DNA of 64,000 nucleotides from assembly GCA_029204225.1 (NCBI GenBank), contig CM055092.1, positions 25,462,288-25,526,287 on the forward strand, given 5' to 3'. Below, one piece after another: positions 23,040 through 33,589 of the stretch. A model generated the notes under the pieces. The model was not told the origin of the DNA and searched no databases. It was given only the letters and a program-made list of their open reading frames with translations. This DNA comes from Diphasiastrum complanatum. Taxonomy: Eukaryota; Streptophyta; Lycopodiopsida; Lycopodiales; Lycopodiaceae. The position numbers and the translations under genes are program-made. The first letter of the stretch is position 1. Each line of letters begins with the position of its first letter.

Positions 23040-24019
23040 GCTCAGAAAAATGAACAAGATCATGATGACGGATTCGCTGACACATTTTCAGAGGATGATC
23101 ATGTGCAAGCTTCACAAGCTAATGATGATGTTGGGTGTGATGCATCATCATCGGATGGATCGATGACACATGACACACCTTTTCGATCTCACTCATTGTC
23201 ACAGTCGCCATTAGCTTTTGAAGATCAGCTTATTAATGATGATGCTATATGAGATATTTGGGTAGAATTAGAGATAGACTCATTTGGTTTGGCGGATTTG
23301 TTGCATGATGATGCGGCAAATGATAACAATGAACCACCAAATGAATAAGTGAGACATTATGATGTATTTTAACTCATTGTAACATTAATCATATTGCTCA
23401 CATATGCAATTACACTTTATTAATTGACTAGCTGAAATCGAACAAGAAGTCGATGCTTGTGAGTACACAATTTGTGACCATCATTTTATTGTGATAAACT
23501 TCTTTATTCACTTGTGCATATGGCAACCAATGTTGATAGAAAATGGAATTCAATGTGTTGATAGGTAACAGATTCCAAAAGTGAGATCCATTTACATTTT
23601 GTTTTATATGGTTTATAGAGAGAGGCCTTTTTTTTCATCAGTCTTGATATTACCCTCGGTTAGCAGAGTGTCCTGGAATGCCTCTGGCCACCTGGACCCT
23701 CTTTATAACCGTCTCTATCAATGTCTCAAAAACAACTCCAAATTTGATAGGCTTATACCAATGTCACCCTCGGTTAACCGCTCAAATTAGCTTCAGTATT
23801 CCGATATATGTTACAAGGCCCTTAGTGAATTTATAACCTTCTCTATATCATGCTCTATAAATGTGTCAAAAAAAAGTTCAAATTTGATAGGCATATGCTG
23901 AGGCCAAACACCAGACATGTGGCTCGAGCAGTCCACCCCCCCCCGTGATTCATTTTAAAAACTATCTTTCAAAGAAACGCTCAAAAAAAGCCTTGGTAAT
24001 CACCCGTCCTCTTGTAGTG
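23040..24019 (+). mobile_element. 3' end of a CACTA transposon with transposase tail
   Basis: 23045-23252 reads the acidic C-terminal tail found also at 33679-33915 (EQDHDDG.F.DTFSEDDH, ANDDVG, LAFEDQLIN). After a 3' flank with repeated CCCTCGGTTA phrases (23652, 23766), the element ends in TCTTGTAGTG at 24010-24019, whose reverse complement starts CACTACAAGA, the typical CACTA terminus. The 5' end and catalytic region are absent. Confidence 0.7.
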
Positions 24020-25015
24020 GGCCCTGGCAAAATGTGTGTTTGCTTTCGAACAATTTGAAAATCACTATCTTGTGAAATAGACGATCTCTAGCTTAGGGGC
24101 ACCACATAAGAATATCAATAGCTAGGAAAAATCCAGCACACGACCAGATGAGTGTCTATAGCAAAGTTGAATGTGTAAATGCCTGCCACATCATATTCAA
24201 GTTGCCATTTATGAGGTAGTTGTGGTGCGCCCATCTATAATAAATGATGGGAGTTCATGGTTTGGTTTGTTTGCTTTTAAGAAGAATTATCCATCCTTGT
24301 CTTTTGTAACATTGGCCTTCTAATGAATGTACAATGTATAAAAAGTAATGCTTGTAAGAAAGGCATGTTGTGCTGAAACTACAAATCAGATGATATAAAA
24401 CTTTGAAAAAAAACATAGTATCTCTAAGAATTCATTCATAGTTGTTGGTTTTGTGCTTGTTATTTTTAAATTATAAGAAGCTAGAACATGTTGTAGGGTT
24501 TGTAAGCCTACGAGAAAGTATTCATGGATGTGCTTAGTGGTGTATATAGCTACTACATAGCAATTGTGTTTGAAACTCTTATTTGAGAACGTGATATATC
24601 AATGTATTAGTAGCATGGCCTTTGTGCTGGTTGTTTTGTAATAAGGGTTGTTACATTGGGCATTGGCAATGCTGGGTATGGTTGTTTTTGTAAAAATTTA
24701 AGATTCAAAGAATAGTTGCATAAAAAATCACTTCCTTTTTCAAAATGAAATAGAACCAAAACCTAATCAACACCTACTTGAGTCTCCCAATAATGAACAC
24801 ATGTTTAGATTTGATCCCAAACCTCTATAAACATGTCATACTATAGTGAAAAGCATTTAATGCATCATCAATATAGACATCTACGAAAGGTAACCAAAAC
24901 ATGAAGATTGTATTACTCCAAAATCTTTCACAAATTGAAACCTAGCATCATGGTAGGGGATGTCGTGCCCCTAGAGACGATTGGCTTCCTTTAGAGAGTG
25001 CCCCTTGAAGCAATA
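24020..25015 (+). repeat. Repeat block R, copy 1
   Basis: The unit AAAACCTAATCAACACCTACTTGAG.CTCCCAA.AATGAAC through GACATCTAC.AAAG and CCAAAATCTTTCACAAATTGAA to GTGCCCCTAGAGAC recurs at 32829-33400 (inverted), 44700-44865 (inverted, end only) and 51150-52140. The first 120 bases (24030-24145) also match 48685-48810 inside X copy 3. No protein is encoded. Block R flanks the TnpA-like ORF in two loci and probably belongs to the CACTA element. Confidence 0.8.
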
Positions 25016-25040
25016 TCTTAGACTACACTAAATTCCAGCC

Positions 25041-25187
25041 ATGACTAGCGAATTTGTCAGATTAGCTTCATTTCAGATGTTTCCTAATGAGACAGTTCAA
25101 CAATACACCAGACAATTGTGCAAACTGGTGAAAGACAACAATCTATTGAGCCTAGAGACCACAATAACCCAAATTCAAGTAATTTGA
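25041..25187 (+). CDS. Possible retroelement gag fragment (48 aa)
   Basis: The ATG at 25041 begins a 48-codon frame reading MTSEFVRLASFQMFP, then NETVQQYTRQLCKLVKDN. The pattern F..Q..NE(S/T)V..Y...L..L resembles the retrotransposon-gag domain of plant LTR elements. It is too short for a firm call. 25188-25540 holds nothing recognisable. Confidence 0.25.
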   Translation: MTSEFVRLASFQMFPNETVQQYTRQLCKLVKDNNLLSLETTITQIQVI

Positions 25188-25553
25188 GACTATTCATGTT
25201 CTCAACCATGGAATTTCAAGAGGTGTAGTGTTTGATATTCGCAACTAAAAAGCAAAATTGGAAGTCAATTTTTTAGGGATGGTTAGAATAAAGATCATTT
25301 AGGTCAATGTATGAATAGTATATTGTATAAAAAATATGATTTTAAGCCAAATCTTTTACTTATGAAATATAGCATACGGGTAATAACTTAAAATTTAACT
25401 GTAAATTATAACAATAAGATTATTTTCTTGTCATAAATAATAAGATCCCACTAATACTTGTTGAGATTTTAGTGAATCAATATAATTATAAAAACAAGTA
25501 AATTAATAAATTTATTTGAGTTGGTATGTTTTGGATTCGTATGCCAAGAGTCA

Positions 25554-26688
25554 CTAACCCATCAACCTATAAGTTTTATCTGAAGTAAAGTAGCTGATGA
25601 AAATAAACGTAATACTATGGAAGTCGAGCTTCTTCGTGAGATCATGTAGAATTTGCAAATAATGAGAGATATATCCAAAAACTCGTAAGTCTGATAAAGA
25701 AGGTTTGGAGACTGTCCAAACTTCATACGGTGTTTTGTCTAAGAGACCTTTAGTAGAACATCTATTTTGAATATGAGCTGCAGTGGAAACAGCTTCAGCC
25801 CGAAAGGACTTCAGAAGTGTCGCATGTGCTAGCATGCACTTTGTCAATTCGACTAAGGTTCTATTCTTTCTCTCAGCAAGACCATTTGACTGAGGCAAAT
25901 AGGAAATAATGTATTTTTGCTCAATGTCGTTGTTAAGGCAATACTCCTTGAATTCGGTAGAGATGTATTCTCCCCCGTTGTCAGACCTTAGTGCTTTGAT
26001 TATTTTACCAATTTGATTTTCTGTATGCTCTTTGAATTGTCGAAATATTTAGAAAGCCTCCGATTTATGCTTGATGAAATAAGCAGCTGTTGTTCTCGAA
26101 TATTCGTCAATGAATGTAATAAAATATTTTGCACCAAGCAATGACGAAGTTTGCATTGGACCACATATATCTGAGTGAACAACATCGAACAATCTTTTGT
26201 TGCATGCCTATAATTCAATCTGAAGGGAATCCTAGTCTACTTTCCAAAGATGTAGCTATGACAGACATGGAGGTCGACTTTGTCGGATGGATAGTCAAGA
26301 TCAAGTGCTAGGGGTTGTTTAGACATGTATGAAACGGATGTATGATTCAAGTGTCCTAATCGATGATGCCATATTAATGCTTTATTGACAACAACATAGG
26401 TTTTCAGGGCTTGACTATTATCATTATAGCAATGTGTCAATCTATATAAGTATCTATGCCTCTTACCGAGTGCAAGGACCTTACATCGATAATTCGGCAT
26501 TGATCATACTCAAACTCTACCTGATGACCAAACTCAGTGATTCTACTTACTGATAACAAATTCGTATAGAGCCTAGGTACATACAAAACATATAATAGTA
26601 GTTTGAATTGATCATGCTGGAATTTCAAGAAGATGAAAATGGCAACCAAGTGAGATAAAGGAGAGTATGGAGCATATTTGACCTCCAT
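25554..26688 (-). pseudogene. Copia pre-integrase and integrase remnant
   Basis: In element order on the minus strand: YVPRLYTNLLSVSRITEFGH (26600-26530), the pre-integrase HHCC part WHHRLGHLNHTSVSYMSKQP with CHSYIFGK (26380-26240), integrase core pieces with ALRSDNGGEY near 25990, and PQSNGLAERKNRTLVELTKC through TPYEVWTVSKPSLSDLRVFG (25898-25690). The frame is broken by shifts and stops, and gag and reverse transcriptase are missing. It is the same lineage as 45136-45910, where the same residues recur (VLALGKRH.YLYRL, LALDLDYP.DKVDL). Confidence 0.88.
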
Positions 26689-27052
26689 AAATGTGTCATA
26701 TCAAGAAGAAAAGCAAAAAAATAATTAGCTTAATAAGAAAGAAGACAATAAAATTTTTACTCGAAGCCTACTACTTGACGTAAGTCATTAACAAGAATAG
26801 TGTCACTAATAGGTAAATCAATCGCTCCTGCAAATTGAGCTTGTCAAGATTTGAAAGTTTTTGAAAATGTTGCAATGCAATATAAATACATCGATGCTAG
26901 AAAGATACAATGGTGGATGTGCTGTAACATTTTGTCCCTACCATTTTACAACAAGCGCTGCAAATAAGGACAAAAATTATTATAATATTTATGAAGCAAC
27001 CATATGTTTTTAAAGCAAAGGGGATTAATTTTTTAGGAAACGCATGGTCATT

Positions 27053-27352
27053 CTAATCTTGCGCCTTCTCTTGAGCTTCGTGAGATGCAATAGCCCCTTG
27101 TGTGATGGAAGAACAATGAAGGAGGTATTGTCGAGAGGGATCACCAATAGCAACATCACCCAGAGTACAAAGGGTAATGACAAACAAGTCAGAGGAGAGT
27201 TGCAAGAGTGGAAGAATTGGACATGCAAGCAAAGATAAGCTGAGTGAAGGAATAAGTTTGCTATGTGAGAGTATATTGAAAAAGTAATTGCTGATTTTCC
27301 ACCAAAGATTTTCAAAGGAATCATAAAAGGCTACACTAGTGGAAGTAGACAT
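27053..27352 (-). pseudogene. Captured gene fragment 1, copy 2
   Basis: This is a 99-codon frame with LLACPILPLLQLSSDLFVIT and CTLGDVAIGDPSRQYLLHCS, then SITQGAIASHEAQEKAQD. It matches 13531-13716 with scattered changes. It reads away from the TATA box of fragment 2, so the two fragments are head-to-head. Family unknown. Confidence 0.4.
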
Positions 27353-27643
27353 CTAAGAGTGGGAAGATCTATTGGAAAGCTAAATTGTAGATTTCCACAT
27401 GAGCCACAGAATAAAGAAGAAGAAAGGATTCCAATATGTGGCTTTTCAATGCACTTCAATTGTTGCAAAAAGGAAATGTAATTGTTATTTTTGAACTGAA
27501 TTATGCACCACATTCAACCCACAAAGCAAGATCAACGTGGCAAACCTTTTGAATCGACAAAATCTTTAAAATTCAAAAGTTCCCGGTTCTTTGCGTTTAC
27601 TTTTAGGGTTGCGGGGACTGAATTCAACAACCACCCGCACAAG

Positions 27644-27651
27644 TATAAATA
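27644..27651 (+). promoter_or_regulatory. TATA box of captured gene 2 (copy 2)
   Basis: TATAAATA sits 169 bases before the ATG at 27820. The upstream 100 bases (TTTTAGGGTTGCGGGGACTG) are shared with copy 1. Confidence 0.5.
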
Positions 27652-27819
27652 AGATAAATATGATTGTCTGTGTGTGTGTGGATAGAGAGAGAGAAAGTCC
27701 AACTGACGCAGACTTTTCTGGGCGTTCTTTGTCATGTGATAAAAGATACGCGTTCTGTAGCAATTTTGTGCAGCAAAATTCATCTGTTTCCCAACAAAAT
27801 TCATCTGTTTCCCCACGAA

Positions 27820-28329
27820 ATGGAAAATTATCGCTCGAATAACCATGAAATATCAAACTCCACGCCTGCTAAGGGTGATGGATCACGCCAGATAAGTCAT
27901 GAAAAGTTTCCAGGACAAGCGCCCAATTTAGGTGACCATGAAGTTGATTCAATTATGTGCTCTTTAGGATGGATGCCCTGGGATCCATACCAGGGTTATA
28001 GGGAATATGTAATGTTTCCCTCTTCTGGAAATATGAGCAATGTAAATATTGTAAAGGTCAAGTATCCCGTACGATTTCAAAATCCAGAAAAGATGAAAAC
28101 CTTTTTGCCTGAGATGCAACAATTGACTTTGATGGTGAGAAACTTCGAAGCTGATTCAGGTATAAAGTTCTTCTTTCGCTTTTAATGTTTCTCATGCTAT
28201 TTTTGAGCTTTATAACTATAAAACGCAGGTTGTATGGACCACCATTTCTTGAAAATATAATCATGTGCAGGTGTCAATGGAATACGTGTTTGGCAGCTGA
28301 ACAAAGATGGAAACTGGCTTCAGAGATAA
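27820..28329 (+). CDS. Captured gene 2: intact two-exon ORF of 132 aa, family unknown
   Basis: Exon 1 (27820-28159) starts MENYRSNNHEISNSTP and carries GDGSRQISHEKFPGQAP, DSIMCSLGWMPWDPYQGYRE, NVNIVKVKYPVRFQNPEKM and FLPEMQQLTLMVRNFEADS. The intron 28160-28270 (111 bp) has GTATAAAG and TGTGCAG borders. Exon 2 (28271-28329) adds GVNGIRVWQLNKDGNWLQR and a stop. A TATA box lies upstream. Copies 1 and 3 have stops or deletions, so this is the only open one. The soluble, non-repetitive sequence looks like a real protein, but the parent family is not recognised. The short C-terminus suggests that only the first exons were captured. Whether it is expressed cannot be judged. Confidence 0.5.
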
Positions 28330-29457
28330 TAGATCTACAATGTATGCATGTGTAGAGTTATCAATAGCAATTCTATGAATAGTTGGTCCATGTTTAGGAC
28401 TCTATTCTAGGTGAATCTATGTATAGGAAACTTAGGGCTATGCATGGCTATGTGCCCAGAATGCTTTTGGCTCTAAATATTGGGTCTAAACTCGCCCTAC
28501 TCCTCATTACGGTTGTGAATTCATTGTCAGGCTCTCACTCTACATTCATGCTTCTTGTTCCTTGGCTTGGGGGTGAGGCTTCTAGAGATTGATTGGATGC
28601 TTCTACTTGGTTAGGCGATTTCTCCATAGTGTGTTATCATTGTGTTTGTGATTTGTAAGCAGGATCTAAGGAGCTTCCCTTATAGTTAGGGTTACCTTGG
28701 GATCCACAAACCATCCAACGGTATCCCCAACCAAAATTGGTGGCTCTGGTTCTGCTCGTGTCGTACCTTGATGAGATGGTACTACACCTTCTCCATGAAT
28801 TCCAAGCGTTCCGTATTGAAGTCATGTTTGTGAGAAGAAAAACACTTATATGCGCCCAATTTAGGTGACCATGAAGTTGATTCAATTATGTGCTCTTTAG
28901 GATGGATGCCCTGGGATCCATACCAGGGTTATAGGGAATATGTAATGTTTCCCTCTTCTGGAAATATGAGCAATGTAAATATTGTAAAGGTCAAGTATCC
29001 CGTACGATTTCAAAATCCAGAAAAGATGAAAACCTTTTTGCCTGAGATGCAACAATTGACTTTGATGGTGAGAAACTTCGAAGCTGATTCAGGTATAAAG
29101 TTCTTCTTTCGCTTTTAATGTTTCTCATGCTATTTTTGAGCTTTATAACTATAAAACGCAGGTTGTATGGACCACCATTTCTTGAAAATATAATCATGTG
29201 CAGGTGTCAATGGAATACGTGTTTGGCAGCTGAACAAAGATGGAAACTGGCTTCAGAGATAATAGATCTACAATGTATGCATGTGTAGAGTTATCAATAG
29301 CAATTCTATGAATAGTTGGTCCATGCTTAGGACTCTATTCTAGGTGAATCTATGTATAGGAAACTTAGGGATATGCATGGCTATGTGCCCAGAATGCTTT
29401 TGGCTCTAAATATTGGGTCTAAACTCGCCCTACTCCTCATTACGGTTGTGAATTCAT
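27919..29457 (+). repeat. 606-bp direct repeat, near-identical copies
   Basis: 27919-28524 is repeated at 28852-29457 with a constant offset of 933. Only a few differences were noticed (for example CCATGTTTAGG/CCATGCTTAGG and AGGGCTATG/AGGGATATG). The repeat begins inside exon 1 of captured gene 2 (GCGCCCAATTTAGG) and ends at GTGAATTCAT. The 327 bases between have no recognised gene. The second copy therefore holds a headless duplicate of the exons. Confidence 0.95.
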
Positions 29458-29490
29458 GAAACTTGACATATGCATGGATATATTAGGCTA

Positions 29491-29770
29491 GCTCTGATAC
29501 CATGTTGAATTTCACACATGTGGGATTGCCAAAAAGTGTGCTATTAACCTCCTAAGATTTGTGATTGCTCATAAATCACAATAGATTGAAAACCGAGATC
29601 TATTCCATCATTAAGGCAATAGCACTTTTCTACATGCATAAATCAACCTGAACTTTGTGAAAGGTCAATGAAGAACATGTGAACTGTCCAAATTTGACTT
29701 CTGCACCTCAAGCAACCTACCTACGGAATGAGCTGGCAAAATCTTGCACATCTCGCACACCTTGCAAATC
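29491..29770 (-). mobile_element. Copia primer site and LTR remnant
   Basis: The minus strand at 29502-29491 reads TGGTATCAGAGC, preceded by an LTR end (GAAATTCAACA, starting at 29503). The rest of the LTR continues to about 29770, where the GA tract cuts it off. No matching TGTTGAA start is seen, so the LTR is truncated. Confidence 0.7.
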
Positions 29771-29771
29771 A

Positions 29772-29975
<204 letters not shown>

Positions 29976-29984
29976 CTCACATGT

Positions 29985-31035
29985 CTCGTATCTCCAATAT
30001 CTCACCTAATGACACTCGATAAGGGGCAAGAAAAATACCTGTCCCTAATGACACTTCATTTGGGGCAGGAAGAAAGCCGCCTCTAAATTACGTCGTTAAA
30101 ATTTTAAATTGACAAGGTGTGTGTGTGTGTATTTTTGTATGTGTAGTACATATAGTATAGTCACCCCATGAATTAATCCTATATGTATATGGTACACATG
30201 TTAAATGGAATTTTCATTGCATGTATTTTAGGGGCGACGGGCCCCCAATGACACTTTATAAGGGGCAAGAACCTCCCCCGGCCCCCCAATGACACTTGAT
30301 AAGGGGCAAAGAAAAAAGCCGCCCCTAAATTACATCTTTAAACTTTTAAATTCACAAGGTGTGCGTGTGTGTGTATTTTTGTATGTATGTATGTATAGTA
30401 CATATAGTATAGTGACCTCATGCATTAGTCCTACATGTATACGGCACACATGTTAAATCGAATTTTCATTGCATGTATTTTAGGGGCAGGAAAAAACCTG
30501 GCCCCAAAATTACATCTTTAAAATTTTAAATTCACAAAGTGTGTCTGTATTTTTGTATGTATGTATGTATAGTATATATAGTATAGTGACCCCATGCATT
30601 AATCCTATATCTATATGGTACACATGTTAAATGGAATTTTCATTGCATGGGACAGGAAAAAACCTGGCCCCAAAATTACATCTTTAAAATTGCATGGGAC
30701 AGGAAAAAACCCGCCCCTAAATTACATCTTTAAAATTATAAATTCACAAGGTGTGTGTATTTTTGTATGTATGTATGTATATTACACATATAGTATAGTG
30801 ACTCCATGCATTAATCTTATATGTATATGGTACACATGTTAAATGGAATTTTCATTACATGTATTTTATAAGCAGGAAAAAACCTGCCCCTAATGACACT
30901 TGATAAGGGGCAAGAAACAACCCGCCTCTAATGACACTTGATAAGGGGCAAGAAAAAACCTGCTCCTAATGATACTTCATTAGGGGCAGGAAAAAACCCG
31001 CCCCTAAATTACATTTTTAAAATTTTAAGTTTACA

Positions 31036-31070
<35 letters not shown>

Positions 31071-32826
31071 GTACATATAGTATAGTGACCCCATGCATTA
31101 ATCATATATGTATATGGTACACATGTTAAATGAAATTTTTAATGCATGTATTTTAGGGGTGGGAAAAACCCCGCCCCTGATGACACTTCATAAGGGCGGG
31201 AAAAACCTGCCCCTAAATTACATCTTTAAAATTTTAAATTCACAAGGTGTGAGTGTATTTTTGTATGTATGTATGTATAGTATATATAGTATAGTGACCC
31301 CATGCATTAATCCTATATCTATGTGGTACACATGTTAAATGAAATTTCATTGCATGTATTTTAGGGGCGGGAAAAAACCTGTCCCTAATGACATTTCATA
31401 AGGGGCAGGAAAAAAGCTGCCCCTAATGACACTTCATAAGGGGCAAAGAAAAAACCCGCCCCTAAATTACATCTTTAAAATTTTAAATTCACAAGGTGTG
31501 TATATTTTTGTATGTATGTATGTATATTATACATATAGTGACCCCATGCATTAATCCTATATGTATATGGTACACATGTTAAATGGAATTTTCATTACAT
31601 GTATTTTAGGGGCAAGAAAAAACCCGTCCCTAAAGACACTTCATAAGGGGCAGGAAAAAAACTGCCCCTAATCACACTTGATAAGGTGCAAGAAAAAACC
31701 CGTCCCTAATGACACTTCATTAGGGGCTGAAAAAAACCCGCCCCTAAAATACATTTTTAAGATTTTAAATTTACAAGCTGTGTGTGTGTGTGTGTGTGTG
31801 TTTGTATGTTTGCATATATAGTACATCTAGTATAGTGTCCCCATGCATTAATCATATATGTATATGGTACACATGTTAAATGAAATTTTCATTGCATGTA
31901 TTTTAGGGGCTAGAAAAACCCCGCTCCTAATGACACTTCATGAGGGGCAGGAGAAAACCCGCCCCTAATGACACTTCGTTAGGGACTGGAAAAAAAATTA
32001 CATCTTTAAAATTTTAAATTCACAAGGTGTGTGTATTTTTGTATGTATGTATGAATGTATATTATACATATAGTATAGTGATCCCATGCATTAATCGTAT
32101 ATGTATATGGATATCACATGTTAAATGAATTTTTCATTCAAAATTTTTTAGGGGCCGGAAAAAACCCGCCCCTAATGACACTTCATAAGGGGCAGGAAAA
32201 AAATCCGCCTAATGACACTTGATAAGGGGCAAGAAAAAACCCGCCCCTACTGACACTTCATTAGGGGCAGGAGAAAACCCGCCCCTAAATTACATTTTTA
32301 AAATTTGAAATTCAAAAGGTGTGTGTGTGTGCGTGTGTGTTTTTGTACGTTTGTATGTATCGTACATATAGTATATTGACCCTACGCATTAATCATATAT
32401 GTATATGGTACACATGTTAAATGGTATACCCCGTATTGTGTGTGTGTGTGTGTGTGTGTGCTCAATATGTAAATAATGTTAAAATGTATTTGTGTAGTAG
32501 TACATATATAAATTAAATGTATGCGCTTAAGATTGGGTTTGAGCTATTTCAATGAAACCCATATCACACATGCATGTATACACATATGCTCATAAACTCT
32601 AGCATAAAAATGAAGGGGCACAATACAAATCTTGCCCCTGATAGCTGCATCTAATGCACAAAAAGGGGCACATATAATATCCGGCCCCTTCTAGCCACCC
32701 TTGATGCATAAATAAGGGGCACATTTTAAATCCCGCCCCTACTTGTTGCCATTTATGTAAAAATAAGGGGCACTTTAAATATCCCGCCCCTTATGGCTGC
32801 TCCTAATGGCATGTTTTCTTGTAGTG
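29985..32826 (+). mobile_element. CACTA terminus with about ten tandem subterminal units
   Basis: The end at 32813-32826 reads GTTTTCTTGTAGTG, reverse complement CACTACAAGAAAAC, a standard CACTA terminus. Inward lie short GGGGCAC...CCCGCCCC units (32615-32800). Then come about ten units of 175-300 bp, each with a GGGGCGGG-A5-CCCGCCCC-type hairpin, CACTTCATAAGGGGC, a GT/GTAT tract and GGTACACATGTTAAAT (near 30193, 30441, 30616, 30828, 31117, 31324, 31567, 31865, 32107, 32405). No transposase is present. The plus-strand frames (30615-31338) are made by the repeat. The 5' terminus was not found, so the element is incomplete or lost its left end at the GA tract. Confidence 0.85.
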
Positions 32827-32828
32827 AA

Positions 32829-33400
32829 AATTTTGGTTACCTTTCGTAGATGTCTATATTGATGATGCATTAAATGCTTTTCACTATAGTATGACATGTT
32901 TATAGAGGTTTGGGATCAAATCTAAACATGTGTTCATTATTGGGAGACTCAAGTAGGTGTTGATTAGGTTTTGATTTTATTTCATTTTGAAAAAGTGTAG
33001 AAATTGCCTAACATAAAAGGAAGTGATTTTTTATGCAACTATTCTTTGAATCTTAAATTTTTACAAAAACAACCATACCCAACATTGCCAATGGCCAATT
33101 TAGCAACCCTTACTACAAAAACAACAAGCGCAATGGTCATGCTACTAATACACTAATATATCACATCCTCAAATAAGAGTTCCAAACATAGTTGCTATGT
33201 AGTAGCTATATACACCACTAAGCATATCCATGAAGACTTTCTCGTAGGCTTACAAACCCTACAACATGATCTAGCTTCTTATAATTTTAAAAAAACATGC
33301 ACAAAAACAACAACTATCAATAAATACTATATTTTATTTCAAAGTTTTATATCATCTAATTTGTAGCTTCAACACAACATGCCACTAAAATCTTGTCTAA
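32829..33400 (-). repeat. Repeat block R, copy 2 (inverted)
   Basis: Read on the minus strand it matches 24300-24905, ending CATCTACGAAAGGTAACCAAAA exactly where the CACTA terminus of 29985-32826 begins. The CACTA element therefore appears to have inserted into block R. Confidence 0.85.
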
Positions 33401-33589
33401 TGTAGAGACTCTCATAATCTTTTAGGAAATTTATGTATCACAAAAAAATGATAATCACAAACTGTGTACTCACATGCATCGACTTCTTGTTCGATGTCAA
33501 CTAGTCAATTAATAAAGTGTAACTGCATCTGTGAGCAATATGATTAATATTACAGTGAGTTGAAATACATCATACTGCCTCAATTATTT

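Larger units (their letters stand above)
26635..28340 (+). mobile_element. Repeat X, copy 2
   Basis: It starts at GATGAAAATGGCAACCAA, shared with copy 3 at 48092, and abuts the Copia integrase remnant. It carries captured fragment 1 (minus, 27053-27352), the TATA box (27644) and the intact captured fragment 2 (27820-28329). Its downstream part is replaced after about 28340 by sequence unrelated to copy 1. Confidence 0.8.

Noticed and set aside
28637-28885. 82-codon minus frame in the spacer of the 606-bp repeat
   Set aside because: No motif, seen once, no support beyond being open.
30615-31338. Three similar 63-76-codon frames, all with YSIVTPCIN
   Set aside because: They come from the tandem CACTA subterminal units; similarity is due to the DNA repeat and the frames are not shared by all units.
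29985-32826. Possible CRISPR array
   Set aside because: Units are 175-300 bp without unique spacers, and the context is a plant CACTA element.
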